Assembly (NCBI GenBank): GCA_017999365.1
Contig: JAGNLW010000001.1
Location: forward strand, 814,239-878,238
DNA: 64,000 bases
Source: Candidatus Aminicenantota bacterium
Lineage (GTDB): Bacteria; Acidobacteriota; Aminicenantia; Aminicenantales; Saccharicenantaceae
Direction: 5' to 3'
Shown: in pieces, positions 42,920 through 50,849 of the stretch
How positions within the stretch are numbered: the stretch's first letter is position 1
Layout: every line of letters starts with the position of its first letter
Notes under the pieces: generated by a model
What the model saw: only the letters and a program-made list of their open reading frames with translations
Told to the model about the DNA's origin: nothing
The model's database searches: none
Translations under genes and position numbers: made by a program

Positions 42920-45049
42920 CTAGCGGACGTTGACGCTGGCCTCGCCCGTCTGTAGCAGGATGGCCTGGCCCATCGGGCCGCCGGCCGTCGCGCTGGTGAA
43001 GCCCAGCGAGGCCTGGCCCGGCTCGAGCGACGAGAAAACCAGGACGGCGACGACGCCGCGGCCCTTGAAACCCCGCCCGCCGGGCGGGGTGGAGAAGCCG
43101 ATGGTGCACGTGCCGCCGCTGATGTACTTGGAGAAGGGGGCCTTGTTGCCCATCTGCCGCAGCCCGGTGCCCTCGAGGACGTCCTTGAGCTGGAGGATGC
43201 GGGGATCGAAGGACAGGACGAGCGAGGCGTTGCCGATCTCGGCGTCGCTCTGGAGCTCGACGTTCATGCGGAACTCGCGGCCCCGGGGGGCCTCGAAGCT
43301 GGCCGGGGACAGGAAGACGGAGCTGGCCCCGGTGTCTTCGGGCTCGACGGGCTCCCCGCCCGCGCCGGCCTCGTCCCGCAGGTCGGACCGGACGGCGCCG
43401 GCCGCCCCGCCCGCGCCGGTCACGCCGGACAGGTTGTCGGGATCGACCCACAGGGGCTTGAGGTCCTCCTCGCTGATCTCGACCGGGCGGATGATGTGCG
43501 GGGTGATGGTCATGACCAGGTCGGTCTGCTCGATCTGCTTCTTGGTCGCGGAGAAGAGCTGGCCCAGGAGGGGCAGGTCCTTGAGCCCGGTGATGCCGCC
43601 GACCGAGCGCCTCTCCTCGTCGCGCAGGAGCCCGGCCAGGAGGTTCGTCTCGCCGTCCTTGAGCCGGACGGTGTTCTTGACCGAGCGGTTGGCGATGATG
43701 GGGATGCCGGCCGTGCCTTGGCCGGCGATCGACGAGACCTCGAGCTCGATCTCGAGCGTCACCTCGCCCTCGAGGTGGACGCGGGGCGTCATCTTGATGG
43801 TGATGCCGATGTCCTGGAGGTTGTAGTTGACGATGGGCTGGGTCGACAGGCCTCCGGCGGCGATGGCCGCGAAGGTCGAATTGACGATGGGCACCTTCTG
43901 GCCGACGACGTACTCCAGCTTCTCGCCGGCCACGCCGCGGATCTTGGGCTGGGCGATGATCTTGGTGTCGGAGTCCGTGGCCAGGATGGCGGCGATGGCG
44001 GTGGGTACGGTCATCTGGTAATTGGCCAGGTTGCCGAGGTCGAGCCCCTGGAGCTTGAAGAAGCCGTCCGAATCGACGCCGCTCTCGGGGATGAGGGCCC
44101 CGGAAAGGACCCCCTGGCTGAGGTCGATGCCCAGGTTCTTCTCCCGGATCCGGTCGACCTCCATGATCTCGATGTCGATGAGGACCTCGCCCTTGGCCTT
44201 GTCCCACTGGCGGAGGACCTTCTCCGCCAGGGCCACGGCCTGCGGCGTGTCCCGGATGGTGACCGTGTTGAGGTTCTTGTCGACCTGGATGGTCGGGACC
44301 TTGTACTGGGTCTTGACGAGCGAGGTCAGTCGCATCTGGACGTCGGCCGCGTCGATGTTGGAGAGGTAGAAGGTCTTGATGGCGTTGAGCTCGTACTGCA
44401 TCCGCTTCTGGACGTTGTCGGGGACGATGATGACCGTCCGCTCGTCGATGACGCGGGAGAAGTTCTTGCTGGCCACGCACAGGAAGTTGACGGCCTGCTG
44501 GAGGTCCTTGCCGGTCAGGTCGATGGCCAGGTTGGTGTCGCGGAAGGTGTCGTCGTAGAGGAAGTTGACGCCGGCCAGGCGGCCCAGGGTCTGGAAGATG
44601 GAGCGCAGGGAGACCTCGTTGCGGAAGCTCAGGTTGAGCGGCTCGGCCGTGCCCTTGAGCCGGACCGGCCCCTCGAGCTTGTCCCCGTTCTTGTCCTTCT
44701 TCTCCGGCGGGGCCAGCAGGGCTTGGAGCTCGCGGGAGGCCTGGAAGTTCTGGGGATCGAACAGCAGGGCCTTGCGGTAATTGACCTCGGCCTCCTTGCG
44801 CTTGTTCTGGGCGACCAGGGTCCGGGCCTGCTGGAGGAAGTACAGCGTGGCCGAGGCCCGGGCCCGGAACAGGGCCAGGCGGTAGGCGGAGTCGTTGGGA
44901 TGGGACAGGGCCGCCTTCTGGTAGGCCTGGATGGCCTCGTCGTAGTTCTTGTTCAGCTCGGCCCTGAGGCCCTGCTGGTAGTCGAGGCTGATCGTCCGGC
45001 AGGCGCCGACGGCCAGGGCCAGGACGAGGATGAAGGCGGACTTCTTCAT
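42920..45049 (-). CDS. Secretin with N-terminal TPR and C-terminal cohesin domain
   Basis: 709-residue outer-membrane channel of the GspD/PilQ type. Lipobox near C17 (AVGAC). Order: TPR-like helices (about 20-105), N-domains (about 125-300; NVSLRSIFQTLGRLAGVNF-like start, KTFYLSNIDAADVQMRL, VDKNLNTVTIRDTPQAV), the secretin core (about 300-500; IIAQPKIRGVAGEKLEYVVG, VPIVNSTF, MTITPHIIRPVE), an acidic Gly-rich linker, then a cohesin-type beta domain (about 577-709; SFDPRILQLKDVLEGTG). Unlike GspD it carries a carbohydrate-cohesin fold. Last core gene of the secretion operon; its ATG overlaps the previous stop by 4 nt. Confidence 0.92.
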   Translation of the reverse strand: MKKSAFILVLALAVGACRTISLDYQQGLRAELNKNYDEAIQAYQKAALSHPNDSAYRLALFRARASATLYFLQQARTLVAQNKRKEAEVNYRKALLFDPQNFQASRELQALLAPPEKKDKNGDKLEGPVRLKGTAEPLNLSFRNEVSLRSIFQTLGRLAGVNFLYDDTFRDTNLAIDLTGKDLQQAVNFLCVASKNFSRVIDERTVIIVPDNVQKRMQYELNAIKTFYLSNIDAADVQMRLTSLVKTQYKVPTIQVDKNLNTVTIRDTPQAVALAEKVLRQWDKAKGEVLIDIEIMEVDRIREKNLGIDLSQGVLSGALIPESGVDSDGFFKLQGLDLGNLANYQMTVPTAIAAILATDSDTKIIAQPKIRGVAGEKLEYVVGQKVPIVNSTFAAIAAGGLSTQPIVNYNLQDIGITIKMTPRVHLEGEVTLEIELEVSSIAGQGTAGIPIIANRSVKNTVRLKDGETNLLAGLLRDEERRSVGGITGLKDLPLLGQLFSATKKQIEQTDLVMTITPHIIRPVEISEEDLKPLWVDPDNLSGVTGAGGAAGAVRSDLRDEAGAGGEPVEPEDTGASSVFLSPASFEAPRGREFRMNVELQSDAEIGNASLVLSFDPRILQLKDVLEGTGLRQMGNKAPFSKYISGGTCTIGFSTPPGGRGFKGRGVVAVLVFSSLEPGQASLGFTSATAGGPMGQAILLQTGEASVNVR

Positions 45050-45510
45050 GGCCGGTCTCCTTGCTTGGCGAACGTTTTCCTCTCGCCGTTCGGGCCCTCG
45101 ACGACGATGGCCTCGGCCGTGACGCCCACGACCTTGTATCCGGGCGCGATCTCGTCGCCCTCGCCGACATCCAGCGTTTGGCCGCCGCGCAGGACCAGGC
45201 CGATGACGCGGCCGCCGGACTTGATCGATCCCAGGTAGGAGATGTTCAAGGCGAAGGCCGGGGCCGGCGCGGGAGCCGGGCCGCCGGGAGCGGGACGGAC
45301 GGACGGCCCGCCTTTCCGGACGGCGGCCGCGGCGGCGGCCCTGGGCCGGAAGATGTCGCGGACGGGCGGCGGGACCTCGCCGGAGCCGAGGACGAGGAGG
45401 TCCAGGCGGACGAGCGGCTTCGGGGCCGGGGCGTCCTGGGCCGCCGCGAAGACGGCCAGGCCGCCGCAGAGGACGGCCGCCGCGGTCCGGGCCTTCTTCC
45501 TATATCCCAT
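45046..45510 (-). CDS. PilP/GspC-like inner-membrane protein
   Basis: 154 residues. A Sec-type signal or anchor (about 5-24), a Pro/Ala-rich linker (about 60-85, PAPGGPAPAPAPAF), and a beta-rich end (ALNISYLGSIKSGGRVIGLVLRGG, VGEGDEIAPGYKVVGV) that matches PilP or the GspC homology region, which contacts the secretin. It is between the PilO-like and secretin genes, overlapping both (11 and 4 nt). Similarity is weak but context is strong. Confidence 0.8.
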   Translation of the reverse strand: MGYRKKARTAAAVLCGGLAVFAAAQDAPAPKPLVRLDLLVLGSGEVPPPVRDIFRPRAAAAAAVRKGGPSVRPAPGGPAPAPAPAFALNISYLGSIKSGGRVIGLVLRGGQTLDVGEGDEIAPGYKVVGVTAEAIVVEGPNGERKTFAKQGDRP

Positions 45511-46060
45511 AGTAGCCCGCCAGGGTGAGCTTGGCGCTCAGGCGCTCGCCGCCCGAGCCGGTCCGGGGGAAATCGACCTTCTCGATGACCAGGAACTTGG
45601 GAAAGGCCTCGAGGACGGCCAGGAGCCTCTTCAGCCCCGCGTACGTCCCGGTGTAGGTGAAGGAGACGAGGGTCTTGCGGACCTTCTCCTTTTCCATGTC
45701 GGAGTAGCCGTAGTCGAGGTTGGTTATGGACGTGCCGGCCTGGGCGAAGATCTTCTGGAGGTCCTGGCGCAGGACCTGGACGCCCGCGGCCTCGTCGTAG
45801 AAAGAGCTCGTCCGCAGCTGGGCCAGGTCCCGCCCGGCGTCCTCCCAGCGCTTCCACTCGGCCCGGGCCCCGTCGCGCGACTTGACGGCCCGCTGGGCGG
45901 TTTCCCGGGCGTGCACGGAAGCTGTCCGTTCCCGCTCCAAGCCGCCCCGGAGGCGCACGAACAGGACGAGGGCCACGGCCACGGCCGCGACGGCGACGAC
46001 GGCCAGACGGGCCAGCGTCCGTCGCTCCGCGTCGTCGAACAGGTCAAAGAGCGCGTTCAT
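45500..46060 (-). CDS. PilO/GspM-like protein
   Basis: 186 residues: a single transmembrane helix (about 18-40), a long coiled coil (about 40-95), and a ferredoxin-like C-terminal domain (about 95-186; TSITNLDYGYSDMEKEKVRK, GTYAGLKRLLAVLEAFPKF, IEKVDF). This is the PilO/GspM layout. It overlaps the PilN-like gene by 17 nt and the PilP-like gene by 11 nt. Confidence 0.85.
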   Translation of the reverse strand: MNALFDLFDDAERRTLARLAVVAVAAVAVALVLFVRLRGGLERERTASVHARETAQRAVKSRDGARAEWKRWEDAGRDLAQLRTSSFYDEAAGVQVLRQDLQKIFAQAGTSITNLDYGYSDMEKEKVRKTLVSFTYTGTYAGLKRLLAVLEAFPKFLVIEKVDFPRTGSGGERLSAKLTLAGYYGI

Positions 46061-46607
46061 GGGTCAGCGATATCTCCGTTATGAGCCGGCCGTCATCGCT
46101 CCGGGTCTCGCCGAAGACCTGGATGTCCTTGAAGCCGCGGCCCGCCAGGCCGTCGATGAAGGCCAGCAGGTCCTCGAGGCTGCGCGAGGTCACCCGCAGG
46201 TTCATGGCCACGGCCCCGTCGGGCTTGAAGCTCGGGGTCAGGGCCGTGATGTAGCTGGGCCCGGGCAAGGCGTTCTCGAGCTCGGTCAGCAGCCCGGTCC
46301 AGGAGTAGGATTTCCTGAAGATGATGCCGTTGACGAGGTCGATGCGGGCCCGGTTGGTACGCTCGGCTTGGCGGATATCGGCCGTCAGGCGCTTGTCCTC
46401 GCGGACGGCCTCGGCCTGGGCCCGGGCGCTCTCGGCCCGGACGGCCCGGAGCCGCGAGGCCTCGGTGCCGTACTTGAGGAACGCGTAGGCCGCCAGGGCG
46501 GCCGCGGCGACGGCGAGCCCGGCCAGGACGCGGACGACCGCGGCGTAGAGGCGCCGGTTTCGGAGCGGCCGGGTGGCCAGGTTCAGGTCGAGCGCGCGGC
46601 CGGTCAT
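46044..46607 (-). CDS. PilN/GspL-like protein
   Basis: 187 residues. The N-terminus ALDLNLATRPLRNRR is the PilN motif that binds PilM (INLxxxP-type), followed by one transmembrane helix (about 24-44), a coiled coil, and a ferredoxin-like domain (LENALPGPSYITALTPSF, SRSLEDLLAFIDGL). ATG 46607 overlaps the PilM-like stop as ATGA. Confidence 0.88.
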   Translation of the reverse strand: MTGRALDLNLATRPLRNRRLYAAVVRVLAGLAVAAAALAAYAFLKYGTEASRLRAVRAESARAQAEAVREDKRLTADIRQAERTNRARIDLVNGIIFRKSYSWTGLLTELENALPGPSYITALTPSFKPDGAVAMNLRVTSRSLEDLLAFIDGLAGRGFKDIQVFGETRSDDGRLITEISLTHERAL

Positions 46608-47536
46608 CGCAGCACCTGTCCCACGAGCGGGGCCAGGACGGCCCGGTGGGCCTCCGTCCAGACCTCGGGGGCCTCATACGCGACGGGCAGGACCGGCAGG
46701 GGGATCCTCTCCTTCAGCCGCGAGGCCAGGGCCGGCCATTCCGAGGCCACGGACGAACGGAACCAGAGCCGTTCGACGCCCGCCCTCTCCTTGTCCTCGA
46801 GGAAGCGGAGGGTGTTCTCCGCTTCCCGTACGATGGTCTCGGCCCGCTCGTCCGCGGCCGTCCCGGCGGGCGAGCCGACGTCCTTCTGGCGGTAGAGCGT
46901 CCAGCCGGAGCCGGACAGGGCCAGCAGGGTCAGCGTCTCCTCTTCGAGATTGAGGAGCAGGCCGGAGACCGGTCCGTCGCGCCGGACGACGTTGGCCAGG
47001 GCCAGCGAAGGCGCGGTGACGGCGACGGGCTTGAGCCCGGCCTTCTCGAACAGGGCCTCGTACTCCCAGACGACGACCTGCCGGGCCATGGCCACGAGGA
47101 CCTGGCGGGGGCCCCGGCCGGGAGTGACGGCGTAGTCGATCCTGGCGTCGTCGGGGATGACCGGCATCATCTTGCCGACGCGCCAGCGGATGAAGGCGTC
47201 GCGCTCCTTGCCCGAGCCGGGGAAGGAGTCGACGCCGAGGACGAAGATCCGGACCGAGGCCTCGGGGACGAGCAGGGCGGCCGTCCCGGAGGACAGGCGG
47301 AGGCTCTTCTTGGCCTGGGCGATGGCCTCTTCGAGGACGGCCGGGTCGGTCACGTTGGGGCGGTCGAACGACGGGGCCACGGCGCGGGCGCGGAAGGGCA
47401 GGACGAAGCCGGCCTTGATCGAGCCGTCGGCCCGGGCGACACGCAGGCCGCCGAGGTGGCCGGGGGCGACCTGGAAGACGGCGTCGGCCAGGAGGCGCTC
47501 CGTGTAGTGGTCCCGGATCCGTTCGGCGAGGCTCAC
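46604..47536 (-). CDS. PilM-like actin-fold protein
   Basis: 310-residue cytoplasmic, predicted actin-like protein that would recruit PilN. Subdomain motifs are diverged (LLVPEASVRIFVLGVDSFPGS, FIRWRVGKMMPVIPDDARID, GLLLNLEEETLTLLALSG). Assignment is mainly from its position: GspE, then M, N, O, P and secretin. It starts 3 nt after GspE-like ends. Confidence 0.8.
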   Translation of the reverse strand: MSLAERIRDHYTERLLADAVFQVAPGHLGGLRVARADGSIKAGFVLPFRARAVAPSFDRPNVTDPAVLEEAIAQAKKSLRLSSGTAALLVPEASVRIFVLGVDSFPGSGKERDAFIRWRVGKMMPVIPDDARIDYAVTPGRGPRQVLVAMARQVVVWEYEALFEKAGLKPVAVTAPSLALANVVRRDGPVSGLLLNLEEETLTLLALSGSGWTLYRQKDVGSPAGTAADERAETIVREAENTLRFLEDKERAGVERLWFRSSVASEWPALASRLKERIPLPVLPVAYEAPEVWTEAHRAVLAPLVGQVLR

Positions 47537-47539
47537 GCG

Positions 47540-49168
47540 TCACTCCACGAAGGTCACTTTGTTGAGGTCCTTGAGCCCGGTCACCCCGGCCAGGACCTTG
47601 TCCATGCCGACCTGGCGCAGGAAGACCATGCCCTCGGCCTTGGCCCGCTTCTTGACCTCGGACAGGGGCCGCTTCTCCAGGATGAGCTCCCGGATGGGAT
47701 CGGAGAGCTCGAGGATTTCGGCGATGGCCGTCCGGCCCTGGTAGCCGGAGAAATTGCAGTCGGGGCAGCCCTTGGGCTCGTAGAAGACGGTCGCGGCGTG
47801 GCGGGCCGGGTCGAGGCCCGACTCGGCCAGGACGGGGGCCGCGTAGCGGACCGGGACCTTGCAGGCCGGGCAGAGGACCCGGACCAGCCGCTGGGCCAGG
47901 ATGCAGTTGAGGGCCGAGATGAAGCTGTAGGGATCGACCTGCATGTGCAGGAAGCGCCCGATGACGTCGAAGACGTTGTTGGCGTGGACCGTCGTGAAGA
48001 CGAGGTGGCCGGTCAGGGCCGACTGGATGGCGATCTGGGCCGTCTCCGGGTCGCGGATCTCGCCGACCATGATCTTGTCCGGGTCGTGGCGGAGGATGGA
48101 GCGCAGGCCGCGGGCGAAGGTCAGGCCCTTCTTCTCGTTGACGGGGATCTGGGTGATGCCGTCGACCTGGTATTCGACGGGGTCCTCGATGGTCACGATC
48201 TTGTCCTCGGGCGAGCGGATCTCGGTCAGCGCGGCGTAGAGCGAGGTCGTCTTGCCGCTCCCCGTCGGTCCCGTGACCAGGACCATGCCGTAGGGCTGGG
48301 CGATGTACTTGCGGAACTTCCGCAGGATCTCGTCCGAGAAGCCCAGGACGTCGAGCCGGAGCTCGCGGATGGCCTGGGTGATCATCTCCTTGTCGAGGAT
48401 CCGGATGACGGCGTCCTCGCCGTAGATGCAGGGCATGATGGAGACGCGGAAGTCGATGGTCTTGTCCTTGATCTTGAGCCGGAAGCGGCCGTCCTGGGGG
48501 ACGCGGCGCTCGGCGATGTCGAGGTCGGACATGACCTTGATGCGGGAGATGATGGGCGACTGGAACTTCTTGTCGATGGCCTCCATGGCTTCGCCGAGGA
48601 CGCCGTCGACGCGGAACTTGATCTTGACGTCGTCGTCCTTGGACTCGATGTGGACGTCGCTGGCCCGCTTCTGGACGGCCGTGAAGATGATCGTGTGGAC
48701 GAGCTTGATGATCGAGCCGTCCTGGTCGGCCAGCTTCTCGATGGAGATGACGTCCTCTTCCTCGCCGCTCTCGCGCTCGACGACCTGGGTGACGAAGCCC
48801 TCGGTCGCGTCCCGCAGGACCTGCATGGCCGTCTCGCTCTTGCGCAGGGCCTCGAGGATGGCCCGCTTCGAGGCGGCGTAGACTTTGACCTTCCGGCCGA
48901 GGAAGGCCTCGACGGCGTCGATGGAGGCGATGTCGGACGGATCGGCCACGGCGATCTTCATGACCCCGTCGGACTCGCCCAGGGGGACGAAGGACAGGCG
49001 GTGGATGAAGTCGACGGGGAAGGACTGGATGAGCTCGCGGTCGAGGTGCTCGGCCTCGAGGTCGATGTAGGGCACCCGGTAGCGCTCGGCCAGGGCCCGG
49101 ACGTCCCGGTCCTCGCCGCCGGCGGCCCCTCGGTCCCTGCTCACGTCGCTCGCCTCCCCCGCCCTCAC
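47540..49168 (-). CDS. Type II secretion / type IV pilus assembly ATPase (GspE/PilB)
   Basis: 542 residues from GTG 49168, overlapping the GspF stop as GTGA. N-terminal T2SSE_N-type domain (about 20-130), then the ATPase with GPTGSGKTTSLYAAL (Walker A), IVTIEDPVEYQV (Asp box), VGEIRDPETAQIAIQSALTGHL (Walker B and His box), and a zinc motif CPAC...CPDC (about 455-490) typical of GspE/PilB. It powers pseudopilus or pilus extension. The gene order (F before E) is unusual. Confidence 0.95.
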   Translation of the reverse strand: MRAGEASDVSRDRGAAGGEDRDVRALAERYRVPYIDLEAEHLDRELIQSFPVDFIHRLSFVPLGESDGVMKIAVADPSDIASIDAVEAFLGRKVKVYAASKRAILEALRKSETAMQVLRDATEGFVTQVVERESGEEEDVISIEKLADQDGSIIKLVHTIIFTAVQKRASDVHIESKDDDVKIKFRVDGVLGEAMEAIDKKFQSPIISRIKVMSDLDIAERRVPQDGRFRLKIKDKTIDFRVSIMPCIYGEDAVIRILDKEMITQAIRELRLDVLGFSDEILRKFRKYIAQPYGMVLVTGPTGSGKTTSLYAALTEIRSPEDKIVTIEDPVEYQVDGITQIPVNEKKGLTFARGLRSILRHDPDKIMVGEIRDPETAQIAIQSALTGHLVFTTVHANNVFDVIGRFLHMQVDPYSFISALNCILAQRLVRVLCPACKVPVRYAAPVLAESGLDPARHAATVFYEPKGCPDCNFSGYQGRTAIAEILELSDPIRELILEKRPLSEVKKRAKAEGMVFLRQVGMDKVLAGVTGLKDLNKVTFVE

Positions 49169-50373
49169 CGGGCGATCCGGATGATGTTGAAGATCGGAAT
49201 ATACACCGACAGGAGCATCGCCGCCACCACCAGTCCCATCACGATGATGACCACGGGCTCGATGAGGGTGACCAGTGTCTCGATTTTACCACGAACCCTC
49301 TCGTCGTAGAAGTCGGCCATGTCGCCGAGCATGCCCTGGAGGTTGGCCGAGCTCTCGCCGATGCGGACCATGTCCAGGGCCAGGGGCGGGAAGGCGCCCG
49401 TCCCGGCCAGGGAGTCCGACAGCCCTTCGCCGTTGCGGATGTGGTCGGGGACGTCCGCCATGCGCCGGACCAGCCAGGCGTTGGGCACGGCCTGGATGGC
49501 GATGCCGATGGCCTGGATGAGGGAGATGCCGGCCTCGAGCAGCAGGCCCAGGGTGCGGCTGAAGAGGCTGATCCCCGACTCGTGCCAGATCGTCCGGCCG
49601 AACGGGACCTTGAGCTTGAGCCGGTCCGCGTGGTAGCGGAAGTCCGGCCGCCGGCGCATTCGGAAGAAGGCCAGGACCGCCGCGGCCAGGAGCGCCGCGA
49701 AGACGAACCAGTAGCGGGCGAGGCCGGTGGCCAGGCCCATGATGATCCGGGTGATCCGCGGCAGATCGGTCGAATAGCTCTGGTAGAAATCGGCGAACTT
49801 GGGGATGACGAAGTTGATGAGGATGCCGACGAGGATGAAGGAGAAGACGATGAGGACCGTCGGATAGGTCATGGCCGAGCGGATCCGGGCCCGGGTCTGG
49901 GAGATCATCTTGGAGTACTGGATGTAGCGGCCGAGCGAGCCCGCCAGGTTGCCGCCCTTTTCCCCGGCCATCAGGCTGGCCGTGTAGACCGGCGAGAAGA
50001 CGGCCTCGTAGGGCTGGAAGGCCTCCGACAGGGCCTTGCCTCTCTTGACCTCGGCGGCGACGTCGATGAGGATCTCCCGCAGGTGGACGTTCTTGACCCG
50101 GCCGGTGATGGACTCGAGGCTCTTGAGGATCGGGTAACCGGCCTTGATCATGGCCACGAGTTCCTGGTTGAACAGGATGATGTCCCGGTCCTTGACCTTC
50201 CGCCCGATCTTCAGCCCCAGGTTGCCGAGCCGGTTCCAGTCCCTCCGGACGGACAGGACCAGGATGCCCTCGCCCTCGAAGGTCTTCCGGCATTCGGCGG
50301 CCGATTGGGCCAGGACGGACCGGCTTTGGACCCGGCCGTCCTCGCCGGCGAGCCGGCAGAGGTAGTACGGCAT
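49165..50373 (-). CDS. Type II secretion / type IV pilus platform protein (GspF/PilC)
   Basis: 402-residue inner-membrane platform protein. Two T2SSF domains: first with FNQELVAMIKAGYPILKSLE and VFSPVYTASLMAGEKGGNLAGS; second with SLFSRTLGLLLEAGISLIQA and PPLALDMVRIGESSANLQGML. Three transmembrane helices (about 170-190, 215-235, 375-395). First gene of the secretion operon, ATG 50373 with a good promoter 27 nt upstream; the ribosome-binding site is weak. Confidence 0.95.
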   Translation of the reverse strand: MPYYLCRLAGEDGRVQSRSVLAQSAAECRKTFEGEGILVLSVRRDWNRLGNLGLKIGRKVKDRDIILFNQELVAMIKAGYPILKSLESITGRVKNVHLREILIDVAAEVKRGKALSEAFQPYEAVFSPVYTASLMAGEKGGNLAGSLGRYIQYSKMISQTRARIRSAMTYPTVLIVFSFILVGILINFVIPKFADFYQSYSTDLPRITRIIMGLATGLARYWFVFAALLAAAVLAFFRMRRRPDFRYHADRLKLKVPFGRTIWHESGISLFSRTLGLLLEAGISLIQAIGIAIQAVPNAWLVRRMADVPDHIRNGEGLSDSLAGTGAFPPLALDMVRIGESSANLQGMLGDMADFYDERVRGKIETLVTLIEPVVIIVMGLVVAAMLLSVYIPIFNIIRIAR

Positions 50374-50406
50374 TTTGGCGATTTTCCGCTAGTTTTAGTC
50401 GGTTCT

Positions 50407-50435
50407 AATCTATTCCAGGGCGCAATTATTGTCAA
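50407..50435 (-). promoter_or_regulatory. Promoter of the secretion operon
   Basis: TTGACA (50435-50430), an exact 17-nt spacer and TAGATT (50412-50407), with the start site near 50400. Divergent from the secreted-protein/kinase promoter about 70 bp away. Confidence 0.7.
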
Positions 50436-50504
50436 TCGTCCGGGGACCCGCCGCGCGACCGCGGCCCGCCGCGGCCCGGGCCGGCCCGTGAGCTCCCGGC
50501 CGTA

Positions 50505-50534
50505 TTGACAAACCGGGGGAGAAAGAATAACTAT
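50505..50534 (+). promoter_or_regulatory. Promoter of the secreted protein/two-component operon
   Basis: TTGACA (50505-50510) with AACTAT at 18 nt (50529-50534) or TAACTA at 17 nt. The -10 ends 6 nt before GTG 50541, so the transcript is probably leaderless. Confidence 0.55.
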
Positions 50535-50540
50535 GGGGCC

Positions 50541-50813
50541 GTGACCAGAAGCGGGAAGGCCTTGTCGGGGGCGCTGGCCGGGGTCGCCCTGATGCTGCTT
50601 AGCGGCGCCGGCACGGCCCAGACCGGCCCCTCGCCCGTGTCCCAGGATCCCCCGCCCCAGGACGTCCAGCGGCCCAGCTTTGACTACATGAGCACGTTCT
50701 TCCGCGGCACCGATCCCCTGGGCATCAAGGAAGACCCGGCGGCGCGGCGGATCCTCAACCAGGGTCCCGTCCCCTGGGCCGTCAGGGCCGGCTCCCGGCA
50801 CATTCTCGATTAG
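50541..50813 (+). CDS. Small secreted protein of unknown function
   Basis: 90 residues from GTG 50541 (longer reading to 50505 begins in the promoter). The N-terminus (TRSGKALSGALAGVALMLLSG) is a signal peptide with possible cleavage near GTAQT. The mature part starts Pro-rich (SPVSQDPPPQDVQRP) and ends with FDYMSTFFRGTDPLGIKEDP and a short C-terminal PWAVRAGSRHILD. I do not recognise the family. It is 36 nt upstream of the histidine kinase on the same strand and divergent from the secretion operon, so it could be a ligand, regulator or secreted partner of either. Confidence 0.55.
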   Translation: MTRSGKALSGALAGVALMLLSGAGTAQTGPSPVSQDPPPQDVQRPSFDYMSTFFRGTDPLGIKEDPAARRILNQGPVPWAVRAGSRHILD

Positions 50814-50849
50814 GGGTATTTTTTTTATGTTCCGGATTCAATTTTTTGG

